Shown piece after piece: positions 1 through 8,166 of a DNA stretch of 64,000 nt. The notes under the pieces are model-generated. The model was not told the origin of the DNA, ran no database searches, and worked only from the letters and a program-made list of their open reading frames with translations. The number at the start of each line of letters is the position of its first letter. Position 1 is the first letter of the stretch. The position numbers and the translations under genes were made by a program. This DNA comes from CAYYIS01 sp964470965 (lineage in GTDB: Bacteria > JAAXHH01 > JABIQT01). The stretch spans positions 1 through 64,000 of the forward strand of contig CAYYIS010000004.1 in the NCBI GenBank assembly GCA_964470965.1, read 5' to 3'.

Positions 1-35
1 TCATTATAGACGGGAATGAAGATGGATAATACCAT
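1..35 (-). CDS. N-terminus of a GT2 glycosyltransferase (partial, runs off left edge)
   Basis: Only the first 11 codons lie in the window. They read MVLSIFIPVYN, which is the first beta strand of the GT-A fold that opens almost every family 2 glycosyltransferase (consensus VSIIIPVYNE). An AGGAAA stretch lies about 11 bases upstream of the ATG. It would be the next gene of the leftward glycan operon, after the broken GT2. The short length limits confidence; the donor and acceptor sugars cannot be said. Confidence 0.5.
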   Translation of the reverse strand, partial: MVLSIFIPVYN

Positions 36-130
36 TACGATCGTTTCCTAAAGAAGTTTCCAGCCATTGTCTATTTGTGAATCAACGTCTCGGTTCTATT
101 CGATCTCCTTTTCACAATGAGTAAGAAAGC

Positions 131-642
131 CTACTTGTATTTTGTAAGGTAGCCAGGCAATAATGCCAGAAAATAAATGCGCTGCCAGAGCATTGCAAAC
201 ACAAATTTAAAATATAGGATCGGTGTTTGTAGAAGATGGACCAGGTTGGTGCGAAGTTCCTGAATAAAACAAACGAGGCACAGTCCCACCAGAACGGTAT
301 ACAGAGGACTTTTATGATAACGACCATACAGGTCCGGCGGATGCCGACATTTCTCGCCCTGGCCGGCCCTTGGTTGGATTGTGAGTACCACCGAAAGTTA
401 GGCGCCGACTCACAGAAATCCCTTAGCACGTGGGGGGTGTTGTCGACTGAACCATCATCGATTACGATCACTTCATACAGACTGGCATCAAGACTTTGGG
501 TCTGCAAAGAAATCAGAGCCCTCTTCAGGAGTACCGACGCATTATAGGCGGCAACCACAACACTCACTAATGGTTTGTCGGATGTTTCCGCCTTCTGAAC
601 CCCCACACCGGTTAGCAATGTCATATCCATTTTAATCCTCAT
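131..642 (-). pseudogene. GT2 glycosyltransferase with internal deletion and frameshift
   Basis: The first 103 residues are a normal GT2 N-terminus: VSVVVAAYN at 26-34, VIDDGS at 60-65 and QGPARARNVGI at 91-101. The central part of the fold, with the acceptor half and the usual DXD-like motif, is missing. From about position 333 a different frame continues with residues DLYGRYHKSPLYTVLVGL and a hydrophobic stretch typical of a GT2 C-terminus, ending at 131. A simple deletion of roughly half the gene with loss of frame explains both parts. The start overlaps the upstream GT2 stop as ATGA, so it was once translationally coupled. It is almost certainly inactive; an assembly error in a metagenome is the alternative. 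Confidence 0.7.
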
Positions 643-1628
643 CTCAAAAATCTGAGTTTCAATCTTCCCCCAACGGCATCTGTCAAAGCAAAAAAATAGG
701 CGGAGAGAAGGGCCAAGCTGAATTCGAACCGCAGCACACTTCCCAGAATCAGAATAGGAAACAATCGAAACGTATAAAGGAACATCACGGAAAGCATGGC
801 CTTACGACCAAAATGCTTACGTACTACTATGAGCCAGTTTCTGTACCAGTAATATACAGAAAAGGGGTTCCCCCGCTGTTCTTGAAGCTTCATGCTAGAT
901 GAAACCCGATGCCAGACGCCGGCCACGGGTAACGTCAAACATCGGTATCCTGAGGCCCGAGCGCGCAAGGACCAGTCGAAATCCTCATGAATCATAAACA
1001 GGGACGCGTCGAGCAAGCCGATTTCTCGGAGCACACGGGTACGGATGAACATGGCACATCCCACTACCGCATCCACTTCAAACGGCTGGTCCGGTACTTC
1101 CCCCACGGGCCGGCCGGAGTACATCAGAATAGATGATGTATAATTTAGTGGAATGCCGAATGAAGACCCGTGACCGATCTGAAGTCCAGCGCACCAAACC
1201 GTCTCACTTTGATCGGCATAGCAGATGACCGGTCCGACGACCGCCGTCTGCAGGTCGGATTCCCCAGCGGAAACCAGGTCTTCAAGCAGGTTTGGAGCGA
1301 CGGTAGTGTCGTTGTTCAGCATCAGGATATAATCCGAGTCCAGCGCCTCACGAATCCCGACGTTATTACCTTCCGCGAAACCGAGATTCTCACCTGTTTC
1401 TATGACCTTTACATTCGGATAGGCGCAACGAATAGACTTTACGGAATCATCCAATGATCCATTGTCCACAACGATGACACGGAAGGCGGAATATTCAAGG
1501 GATGAGACGGATTTCAGGCAGGCTAAGGTGTCGTCACGTCCATTCCAGTTGACGATGATGATGACGACGGCCGGAGATCGGCCGGCGACCGATCCGGACT
1601 GCTTGAGGGTGGCACTGGGCGATACCAT
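639..1628 (-). CDS. GT2 glycosyltransferase, WbbL-like (rhamnosyltransferase type)
   Basis: A 329-residue family 2 glycosyltransferase. Motifs in order are VVIIIVNWNG at 21-30, VIVVDNGS at 51-58, NLGFAEGNN at 81-89 and LNNDT at 104-108 (the metal and nucleotide-binding DXD equivalent). The catalytic EDFDWSLRARASGY follows in the second half. Hydrophobic segments near 275-315 suggest membrane attachment at the cytoplasmic face. WbbL-like enzymes often transfer deoxyhexoses such as rhamnose from dTDP donors onto lipid-linked glycans. The specificity here is inference. The start lies deep inside the preceding gene (106-base overlap) because no ATG, GTG or TTG occurs later before the first beta strand. 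Confidence 0.85.
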   Translation of the reverse strand: MVSPSATLKQSGSVAGRSPAVVIIIVNWNGRDDTLACLKSVSSLEYSAFRVIVVDNGSLDDSVKSIRCAYPNVKVIETGENLGFAEGNNVGIREALDSDYILMLNNDTTVAPNLLEDLVSAGESDLQTAVVGPVICYADQSETVWCAGLQIGHGSSFGIPLNYTSSILMYSGRPVGEVPDQPFEVDAVVGCAMFIRTRVLREIGLLDASLFMIHEDFDWSLRARASGYRCLTLPVAGVWHRVSSSMKLQEQRGNPFSVYYWYRNWLIVVRKHFGRKAMLSVMFLYTFRLFPILILGSVLRFEFSLALLSAYFFALTDAVGGRLKLRFLR

Positions 1629-2560
1629 CGTTCAAATTCCTGATCATCTAACCGCCGATTTTTCTGAATCACGCGGCGCTTTTTAAACATCTTAGGGAGC
1701 TTCTGGTATGTATGAATCTTCATTCTGAGCCATTTAATATCCCACCGGCGTAAATGGCTGATCCAGAAGACCACTTCCTGTTTGAGTAACGTCGGCAACT
1801 TTTCAAGAAGGTACTTGTAGGGAAGGTCTTTTATATACAGCCAGATGATGTTACGAAAAATATGATATTCAATGTAAAAAGTCCGGCTCTTGTTCGTGCC
1901 GCCGAACGCGTGCCTGCAGATCGCCTCGGGTGCATAAATACTACACCACCCGGCAAGACGGGCCCGCCAGGCCAGATCCACATCTTCGTAGTAGGCCACG
2001 AAATCTTCGTCGAATCCCCCTATTTCGTCAAGAACCTCCTGGCGGTACAACCCTGCGCCGCCATTCGGACCGAAAATTTCCTCAATCTGATCATATCGTC
2101 CGTCGTCAGGGTCCCCGTGGCCCCGGTCACCCGGGTTAAAATTACGGGATTCGATGCCTACGTTGACGATGGTCGCAGGCAGTTCAAAACTGACGATCTT
2201 AGGAGAGCAGGACCACGCGTTGGGATGCTGTTCGATCACCCGAACCAATTCACCTATACAACGTTCGTCCAGTTCCGTATCGTTGTTCAAGGACATGACA
2301 TAAGTACCTGACGCCTCTTGAATACCGATATTATTCGCCGGAGCGAACCCCATGTTGTGACCAAGCGGGATCACCCGGGCGTCCGGATAATGTTCGCGGA
2401 CAAACGTCACGGAACCGTCCTCGGAACCGTTGTCCACGAACAGCACCTCCAGATTCGGATAATCCTGACGAAAAACCGAATCGAGACAACGGGGGAGATA
2501 GTCTTTTTTGTTCCAGTTGAGGACGATGACCGAGACGAGCGGTCTGTTGCCGGACATCAT
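1523..2560 (-). CDS. GT2 glycosyltransferase, WbbL-like
   Basis: A 345-residue family 2 glycosyltransferase, paralogous to its downstream neighbour. It has VSVIVLNWN at 9-17, LFVDNGS at 40-46, NNDT at 92-95 and the catalytic EDVDLAWRARLAGW at 192-205. The last 35 codons overlap the next GT2 gene in another frame and are low complexity (Pro/Ser rich, with a run of six Ser). They are probably a dispensable tail, or the product of a lost stop codon. Its ATG overlaps the stop of the upstream radical SAM gene as ATGA, so the two are probably translated together. It likely adds one sugar of the repeat unit on the cytoplasmic side. Confidence 0.85.
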   Translation of the reverse strand: MMSGNRPLVSVIVLNWNKKDYLPRCLDSVFRQDYPNLEVLFVDNGSEDGSVTFVREHYPDARVIPLGHNMGFAPANNIGIQEASGTYVMSLNNDTELDERCIGELVRVIEQHPNAWSCSPKIVSFELPATIVNVGIESRNFNPGDRGHGDPDDGRYDQIEEIFGPNGGAGLYRQEVLDEIGGFDEDFVAYYEDVDLAWRARLAGWCSIYAPEAICRHAFGGTNKSRTFYIEYHIFRNIIWLYIKDLPYKYLLEKLPTLLKQEVVFWISHLRRWDIKWLRMKIHTYQKLPKMFKKRRVIQKNRRLDDQEFERWYRPVPPSSSPDRSPADLRPSSSSSSTGMDVTTP

Positions 2561-3624
2561 AGACCCCTGGCAAAAAGGCAGTCCTCACATACCTCCGGGA
2601 GGCCGACACCGGTCATGTTCACGTCACGAAATGAGATGTATTCCGGCTTGTTCCAGATGGTATTAAAATCTTCTCTCAAGAGATTGCCCATCGTTGTTTC
2701 AGGTGCAAATTTTTTCTTACCCTGGAACACGTAATGATACGGATGATACAGATTGCAACAGGGACGCAGGTCACCCCGCCACGTGACCACAAAGTGCCGG
2801 TGAGGCTGATAGCTGCACGGCCCTGGGGGCTGTATCTCGAAATTCGGCAATTCCAGGTTGATGCCTATTTCCTCGGCAACCCGTTTCGCATGCTCTAACG
2901 CCTCTTCATGCTCCTGGGTCATCCCGTTATACAGAGGCAATTCCTCTTCCATCTGATGGGACCAGGTGAATACGTTCTCCGCGTTCAGGGTTGGAACTTC
3001 GAGCTCAGCACAAAGCCGGACTACATCCGCCAGCTCATGGACGTTGGTCTTCATAAGGACCAACCCCATGGCAATCCAGGGCCGCTCTAGTCCCCGTTCT
3101 TTCTTGACCTCAATCAAACGTTTTATATTCCGTTTTACCTTGTCGAACCGAGCGTTAACACGAATGGTCTCGAAGGTCTCCTTAGTTCCACCGTCGATGG
3201 AAAACGCGATACTGTCAAGACCGGCATTGATGATTTTATCGATGGTCCTGGGCGTCATGATGGTACCGTTGGATGTCATGTTGACACCGACGTATCTGGA
3301 TTTGGCATTCGAGCTGATTTTTTCGATCTGGGGATGCATCATACTTTCGCCCAGACCAATGAAATTCACATCTTTTATGTACGGAAAGATAGAATCCGCA
3401 ATCTTATAATATGTATCGAGCGGCATAAGTTCCAAGTCTTCAGGAGTCACATCTTTCTGCCTTGGGCAGGTGATACAATCCAGATTGCATACCGCACTTA
3501 CCTCTATCCAGGCAGATGATACCGGGCGGCGGATCGCCTTTCGATTCTCTACGAATGCTTCCCGTTCAGAGGGGTCAAGCGCCAATTCGACAGCTCGTTT
3601 GAGTTTTCTTGTCAACTCGGTCAT
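2557..3624 (-). CDS. Radical SAM/SPASM domain protein (copy 1)
   Basis: 355 residues. The radical SAM CX3CX2C cluster motif is C46, C50, C53 (CNLDCITC), which binds the 4Fe-4S cluster that cleaves S-adenosylmethionine. A C-terminal SPASM/twitch-like domain has cysteines at 270, 289/290, 346 and 349. It lacks the last cysteine of the full SPASM set, because the protein ends six residues after CEDC. The family carries out radical chemistry on peptides or small molecules, including dehydrogenations and sugar rearrangements. In this setting a sugar or lipid carrier is more likely than a peptide, since no precursor peptide gene is seen. Substrate unknown. Confidence 0.85.
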   Translation of the reverse strand: MTELTRKLKRAVELALDPSEREAFVENRKAIRRPVSSAWIEVSAVCNLDCITCPRQKDVTPEDLELMPLDTYYKIADSIFPYIKDVNFIGLGESMMHPQIEKISSNAKSRYVGVNMTSNGTIMTPRTIDKIINAGLDSIAFSIDGGTKETFETIRVNARFDKVKRNIKRLIEVKKERGLERPWIAMGLVLMKTNVHELADVVRLCAELEVPTLNAENVFTWSHQMEEELPLYNGMTQEHEEALEHAKRVAEEIGINLELPNFEIQPPGPCSYQPHRHFVVTWRGDLRPCCNLYHPYHYVFQGKKKFAPETTMGNLLREDFNTIWNKPEYISFRDVNMTGVGLPEVCEDCLFARGL

Positions 3625-3700
3625 TGTTCCATTCCCTGGTACGGATTGCAGAAGGCTACCGATTATTCCGTTTCGGGCTTCCGTAATCCGGATTCTATTT

Positions 3701-4867
3701 TCAAACGCCTATCGCAGGCGTTTCGGTTTTAGCATTTACTTTAGCGACTGCGTTTTCCGGTTCCCCTTCGGACTGACCCCGGGGAAGGATGCGGACCAGA
3801 TAATCCTTGCAAAGCACGCGGTGCGAGCATTCCTCACAGAACGGAATCATACCTTCCCCGGTCAACAGGGATTTCCGCAACTGTTTCATGTCCTCGCCGT
3901 TCCAGATGTCCTTCCAGTCAGATTCGTACAGATTACCCACCTGGATGGTATCCGCATAAACCGCCCGGCAGCAGGGGCGTACGGCGCCGTCCCAATTGAT
4001 CCACATGGAATCGAACGGGAAGGAACAGAAGTATTCCGTTGATTCCAGCGGCGGCAACACCAGATTGACGTCCACCTCTTCGGCCCGGGCTTTCGCGATA
4101 TCGAAATGATGGCGGGCATAGTCCACGTGATTGAACAGCAGCTCATCGACCAGATGGTCCGCGTGGGCTTCCATATGGGCTACGTACATGTTTTTAACGC
4201 CCAGGGACGCGGCTATATCGACCAGCTCCACTGTCTCATGCACGTTCTTACGCATCCCCACCATGGCAATGCCCACCTCCGGCCTGGTGACGCCATGTTC
4301 AGCTTTGACCTCATTTAATATGGTGATGTTCTCCACCAGTTTTGTGACCGGAATGCCACGGATTTCCTTGAACGAATCCGTACCGTCGATCGAAACCGCG
4401 ATCTCATCAGCGCCCATCTGGACCAGCTTTTCACAGTTTTTACGTCTCAAAAGGACGCCGTTGGTGTTGAACACCACGTGGCAGTCGTATTTCTTAACCC
4501 GTTCGAGCATATTAAAGAACGTTTTGCTCAACAACGGTTCTCCAAAAATCTGCAGGATCACCTTGGGTGAGTTCTCGAGCATGGGAACAATTTTCTCGAA
4601 CAGTTCGATCGGGATATCATCTTCAGGATTTTCATCCTCATCCCAGAAAATCCGGGCGCAGAACTCACATTTCAGGTTGCAGCGGTTGGTAGGCTCTATG
4701 GCGATAACCGTCGGGGGAAAAAAGTTGGTGCCCCCTGTGAGCCTGGCTGCCGGATAGAGCAACTGGTTACGAAGGCGCCGCATAACGCCAAGCTTTATTT
4801 TATGCCGACCTTCCCGCGACATAACCATACCCAAGGCCTTGGAGGCAGTATGCATCATCGCTGTCAT
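3701..4867 (-). CDS. Radical SAM/SPASM domain protein (copy 2)
   Basis: 388 residues. The radical SAM cluster is C63, C67, C70 (CNLKCEFC), with the GEP-like segment FGEPLLS at 108-114. The SPASM domain is complete: C281, C299/C300, then C344, C347 and C353 (FCEECSHRVLC). Extra auxiliary clusters are therefore likely. The C-terminal 30 residues are polar and probably disordered. It is flanked by another radical SAM gene and an RfbD-like reductase, which places it in nucleotide-sugar or glycan modification rather than peptide maturation. The exact reaction is unknown. Confidence 0.85.
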   Translation of the reverse strand: MTAMMHTASKALGMVMSREGRHKIKLGVMRRLRNQLLYPAARLTGGTNFFPPTVIAIEPTNRCNLKCEFCARIFWDEDENPEDDIPIELFEKIVPMLENSPKVILQIFGEPLLSKTFFNMLERVKKYDCHVVFNTNGVLLRRKNCEKLVQMGADEIAVSIDGTDSFKEIRGIPVTKLVENITILNEVKAEHGVTRPEVGIAMVGMRKNVHETVELVDIAASLGVKNMYVAHMEAHADHLVDELLFNHVDYARHHFDIAKARAEEVDVNLVLPPLESTEYFCSFPFDSMWINWDGAVRPCCRAVYADTIQVGNLYESDWKDIWNGEDMKQLRKSLLTGEGMIPFCEECSHRVLCKDYLVRILPRGQSEGEPENAVAKVNAKTETPAIGV

Positions 4868-4904
4868 CCTTTATATGAGCTCAATTCATGAGCGTTCGTA
4901 TTCA

Positions 4905-5768
4905 TTACAAATATCCTCTTATGTGAAGATAATCCTCAAGTGCTTCATCCCACTGTCTTAACGGTGGTACGCCCAGGACATGCAACCTGCTGTTGTCAAG
5001 CACGGAATAGAGCGGACGTCGCGCCGGTGCACCATATTCACCGGTCGAAATCGGTGACACCTGGGCAGACATGCCCACCTTCTCAAATATAGTTCTCGCA
5101 AATTCAAAATAAGAACACGCACCACTATTTGTTATATGATAAGTACCAGTTGTCTCTTTGTCGATTAGACAGCTGATCACCTCAGCCAGGTCCGACGTGG
5201 ACGTAGGCGTCATCATCTGGTCATCCACAACGGTAACTGCACCCCGCTCTTTACCCAATTTGATCATCAGTTCTATAAAATTAAGGCCTTTACCGGTCTC
5301 TCCACTGCCTGCGATTCCGTACAGGCCGGTGGTCCGTACGATCAGGTGACGCGGTAAAATTGAGCGCACTAAAAGCTCTCCGGAGAGCTTGGCAACACCG
5401 TATAAACTTAAGGGCCCCGGTAGATCTTCTTCCGTGTAGGGGCGGTTCGTATCTCCCTCGAATACGAAATTGGTACTGAAATGAATGAGCATCCCATCAA
5501 ATGCTTTACAGGCCTGCGCAAGATTCCGCGGCCCGAGCGCGTTGACTGCAAACGTCTTATCGGGGTACGACTCACACTCATCCACTTTATGGTACGCAGC
5601 CGTGTTGATCACCACATCGGGGCGATTTTCATCTACTACGTTTCTTACGGCTTTCTCATCCGTGATCTCCAGATCACCATGGGTGCTGGCTATAACATCA
5701 TGTTCGGCGAGTACCCGTTGTAAATCCGTACCCAACTGGCCGTTGCAACCGATAATCAGAATACGCAC
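4905..5768 (-). CDS. rfbD: dTDP-4-dehydrorhamnose reductase-like SDR protein
   Basis: 287 residues, the usual length for RmlD/RfbD. This enzyme reduces dTDP-4-keto-L-rhamnose to dTDP-L-rhamnose with NAD(P)H. The Rossmann motif GCNGQLG is at 7-13 and the catalytic YxxxK is Y123/K127 (YGVAK). The conserved STDYVF is STNFVF at 98-103, a mild departure that could mean another 4-keto sugar is reduced. The other rhamnose genes (rfbA, rfbB, rfbC) are not in the window. The start is GTG, supported by GAAGGG five bases upstream. Confidence 0.82.
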   Translation of the reverse strand: MRILIIGCNGQLGTDLQRVLAEHDVIASTHGDLEITDEKAVRNVVDENRPDVVINTAAYHKVDECESYPDKTFAVNALGPRNLAQACKAFDGMLIHFSTNFVFEGDTNRPYTEEDLPGPLSLYGVAKLSGELLVRSILPRHLIVRTTGLYGIAGSGETGKGLNFIELMIKLGKERGAVTVVDDQMMTPTSTSDLAEVISCLIDKETTGTYHITNSGACSYFEFARTIFEKVGMSAQVSPISTGEYGAPARRPLYSVLDNSRLHVLGVPPLRQWDEALEDYLHIRGYL

Positions 5769-5782
5769 TTAAACCCTTCAAT

Positions 5783-7027
5783 CTATCTATTTTTTAGGTT
5801 CTTTAAACTCCGGTACACAGACGAATGTTTCACGTCGATCATCAATCTGCAGATCCGGTCATCCAGTGGAGAAATGGTCTGATCCAAAATGGATGTCCCA
5901 CGCGTATGTTTCGATGGTGCGTGGCAGAATTCCGCCAATGGCAGGACAGTCTTTTCCCAGTTCAGCCGGTCGTTCACGAGTTGCCGGGCGTGTTGTCTTA
6001 AGGTATTGACCCGATCCGGTTTATCGAACACGGAATTCAGAACCCGGTCGATTCCTGCCCTATCGTCCGGCGACAGCGTCCATCCTGCCTGATACCGTTC
6101 GATATAATACGACAACTCCGAGTAGTCGTTATACAACACCGGCAACCCGCACCACATCGCTACGACCGTTCGGGTCGTAAACGCCAGTTCCCGCTCCACG
6201 TTGCGCGCCATCAGATCGATCGACACCGAGCACTCCAGGGACCGCTCGGTAAGCGTCTCGAACGGTACGACGCCGATGAATTCCACCCGTGGGTGTGTAC
6301 GCAACCTTTCGATTACCGACGGTGTTTTCCCGGCAGGAAACGGATACGTCGGATGCGGACCTGCAAAGACGAGCAACTTTCCTGCCTGCCGCTCATCGAG
6401 TTTTTCGATCACCCGTTCCAGCGCGTGCGACGGATCCTGCCAGGGCAGGAAAATGCCGCTGTAAAGAAACACCGGCTCGTCCGGTGTCCGGGGTGTGGGA
6501 AGATCAGGACTCAACGACATTGGAATCACCGGACACGCGTCTTCCCTTATGTCGTGCCCGGCAAGTAGGAGCCAGGGCAGGAAATAACGTCTTTGAACGT
6601 CCCCGGCGCAGGTCACAAAATCTGCCTTTTGAAGTGCCTGCAACTTCGCAAAGGGCATCATACGCTGATCTTCGACCATACTGAACAGGCTCTCGACCAG
6701 GTAGGGGCCCGTTAAATCAACCGCCACCGGGATATCCGATTTTTCTGTAAGCAGGTTTGCCCAGGGCCATCCCTGAAACACCACGACCGACGGGTTGACT
6801 CGTTCAACCACACGATCCAGAGCGCGGTAATCGAACGCTGCTTCCCGAATTCCTTCTGACGGTTCGGGGATGTGTGCTACCACGTCTTTCGGCAACGAGT
6901 AGACAACATCGCATCCCTGTGCTTTAAGCCCTTCGCCGAGTGACCAAGCCCGCAATCCTGCGCCTGTAGACGGTACACCTCCCAGCGGCAGCGGCTGTCC
7001 GCAGATGACCTGGACGCGCGGTTTCAT
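5783..7027 (-). CDS. GT4-type glycosyltransferase
   Basis: 414 residues with a two-domain GT-B layout. The N-terminal half starts with a nucleotide-fold strand and a glycine-rich segment (QPLPLGGVPSTGAGLRAWSL) typical of GT4 acceptor domains. The C-terminal half has a donor-site region, RTVVAMWCGLPVLYNDYSEL, in place of the usual EX7E block, followed by a typical C-terminal helix. It lies between the RfbD-like and the third radical SAM gene, 3 bases after the latter's end. Donor sugar unknown; GT4 assignment is from fold-level pattern only. Confidence 0.72.
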   Translation of the reverse strand: MKPRVQVICGQPLPLGGVPSTGAGLRAWSLGEGLKAQGCDVVYSLPKDVVAHIPEPSEGIREAAFDYRALDRVVERVNPSVVVFQGWPWANLLTEKSDIPVAVDLTGPYLVESLFSMVEDQRMMPFAKLQALQKADFVTCAGDVQRRYFLPWLLLAGHDIREDACPVIPMSLSPDLPTPRTPDEPVFLYSGIFLPWQDPSHALERVIEKLDERQAGKLLVFAGPHPTYPFPAGKTPSVIERLRTHPRVEFIGVVPFETLTERSLECSVSIDLMARNVERELAFTTRTVVAMWCGLPVLYNDYSELSYYIERYQAGWTLSPDDRAGIDRVLNSVFDKPDRVNTLRQHARQLVNDRLNWEKTVLPLAEFCHAPSKHTRGTSILDQTISPLDDRICRLMIDVKHSSVYRSLKNLKNR

Positions 7028-7030
7028 GCC

Positions 7031-8131
7031 TTACACCGCTACATCACGAAGATCCGCTGTTCTCGACTCCGGCTCCGTGATATGGAATTCGCTCTTACGA
7101 AGAAGCTGGCAGCCGTCACAGGCTTTCGGGACGATGCCCTGATCGAATTCTTGTCGAAATTTGGTCCATTTTCCAGTCTTCCAGATCTCATCGAAGCCCT
7201 GATCGTGAAGATTGCCGAACACCAGGCCGGAGTTTTCGACATAGGAACCGTCCGGCATCATGCGAGGGGTGGGGTGGCCCAGATTCACGCAGGGAGAAAC
7301 TTCTCCTGTCGCCGCCACATAAACCCCGCCCTGTTGCATGGGATTGCATGTATTTGTAAATCCATGTTCGAACGTGGGCAGGAGTAGCGTGGTGCCCCGT
7401 TCGAGAGCGATCGACCGGGCCTGAGCGAACTTGGCTTCCAGTTCATCGTACGGTATATCGGGCTGATCATCGGAGAAAGGAAACAGGATCTGTTGGACAT
7501 CATCCGGTTTAGACACCACATCTTGATTTTTTATGTGTATCTGATCAAACCCCACGTCCGATGCCAGTTCCACAAATTCAGGTACCTCCGGCATGTTCGA
7601 CCGGTTCATCGTAAACGTGGTCGATAGAAACGGACCGTTGTATTCCGGGGTTCTGTATTCTGCACGCATTTTGACAAAGTTACGGCAGTTGTTTATCACT
7701 TTCCCCAGATCGCCTCCTACACGAATGCCCGAAAACGTTCCTGGATCCGCGCCGTCGATAGAAACGAACATCCAGTTGACTTTATGTTCGAGCAGTTTCC
7801 GTCCCCGCCTGTCGTCCAGCAGCGTGGCATTACTGATAAAACCAGCGGTGCATCCCTGCTCATGGGCAATGTCTATCATCTCGAACAGGCCTTTATGAAG
7901 GAGCGGTTCGCCCCAGCCGGTCAGATCCACGTTGTCATAATTCTTGAGCGCGGGAATCAGCTTACGAAACGCTTCCATCGTTAAATCGCGTGGCTTGTAA
8001 TCGTAAGACAGTCGGGGGCAGGTCACGCATAACAGGTTGCAGCGGTCAGTCGATTCGACTACGATCGAACGGTAAGGTCGCGGCTTATGTAGTAGATTTT
8101 TCAGTCGGCTTTTGATACCTAAACCGAACAT
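7031..8131 (-). CDS. Radical SAM/SPASM domain protein (copy 3)
   Basis: 366 residues. The radical SAM cluster is C31, C35, C38 (CNLLCVTC) and TGWGEPLLH at 71-79 is the GEP-like segment. SPASM-region cysteines are C262, C281, C338 and C341, again without the final cysteine. Overall design matches the two copies at 2557-4867, but the sequences have diverged, so they probably have different substrates. The start follows a G-rich Shine-Dalgarno (GGGGG). It follows the flippase gene in the operon, which supports a role in glycan assembly. Confidence 0.85.
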   Translation of the reverse strand: MFGLGIKSRLKNLLHKPRPYRSIVVESTDRCNLLCVTCPRLSYDYKPRDLTMEAFRKLIPALKNYDNVDLTGWGEPLLHKGLFEMIDIAHEQGCTAGFISNATLLDDRRGRKLLEHKVNWMFVSIDGADPGTFSGIRVGGDLGKVINNCRNFVKMRAEYRTPEYNGPFLSTTFTMNRSNMPEVPEFVELASDVGFDQIHIKNQDVVSKPDDVQQILFPFSDDQPDIPYDELEAKFAQARSIALERGTTLLLPTFEHGFTNTCNPMQQGGVYVAATGEVSPCVNLGHPTPRMMPDGSYVENSGLVFGNLHDQGFDEIWKTGKWTKFRQEFDQGIVPKACDGCQLLRKSEFHITEPESRTADLRDVAV

Positions 8132-8166
8132 ACAGTCCCCCTTTTATTTTCTAATAACCCAATTGC

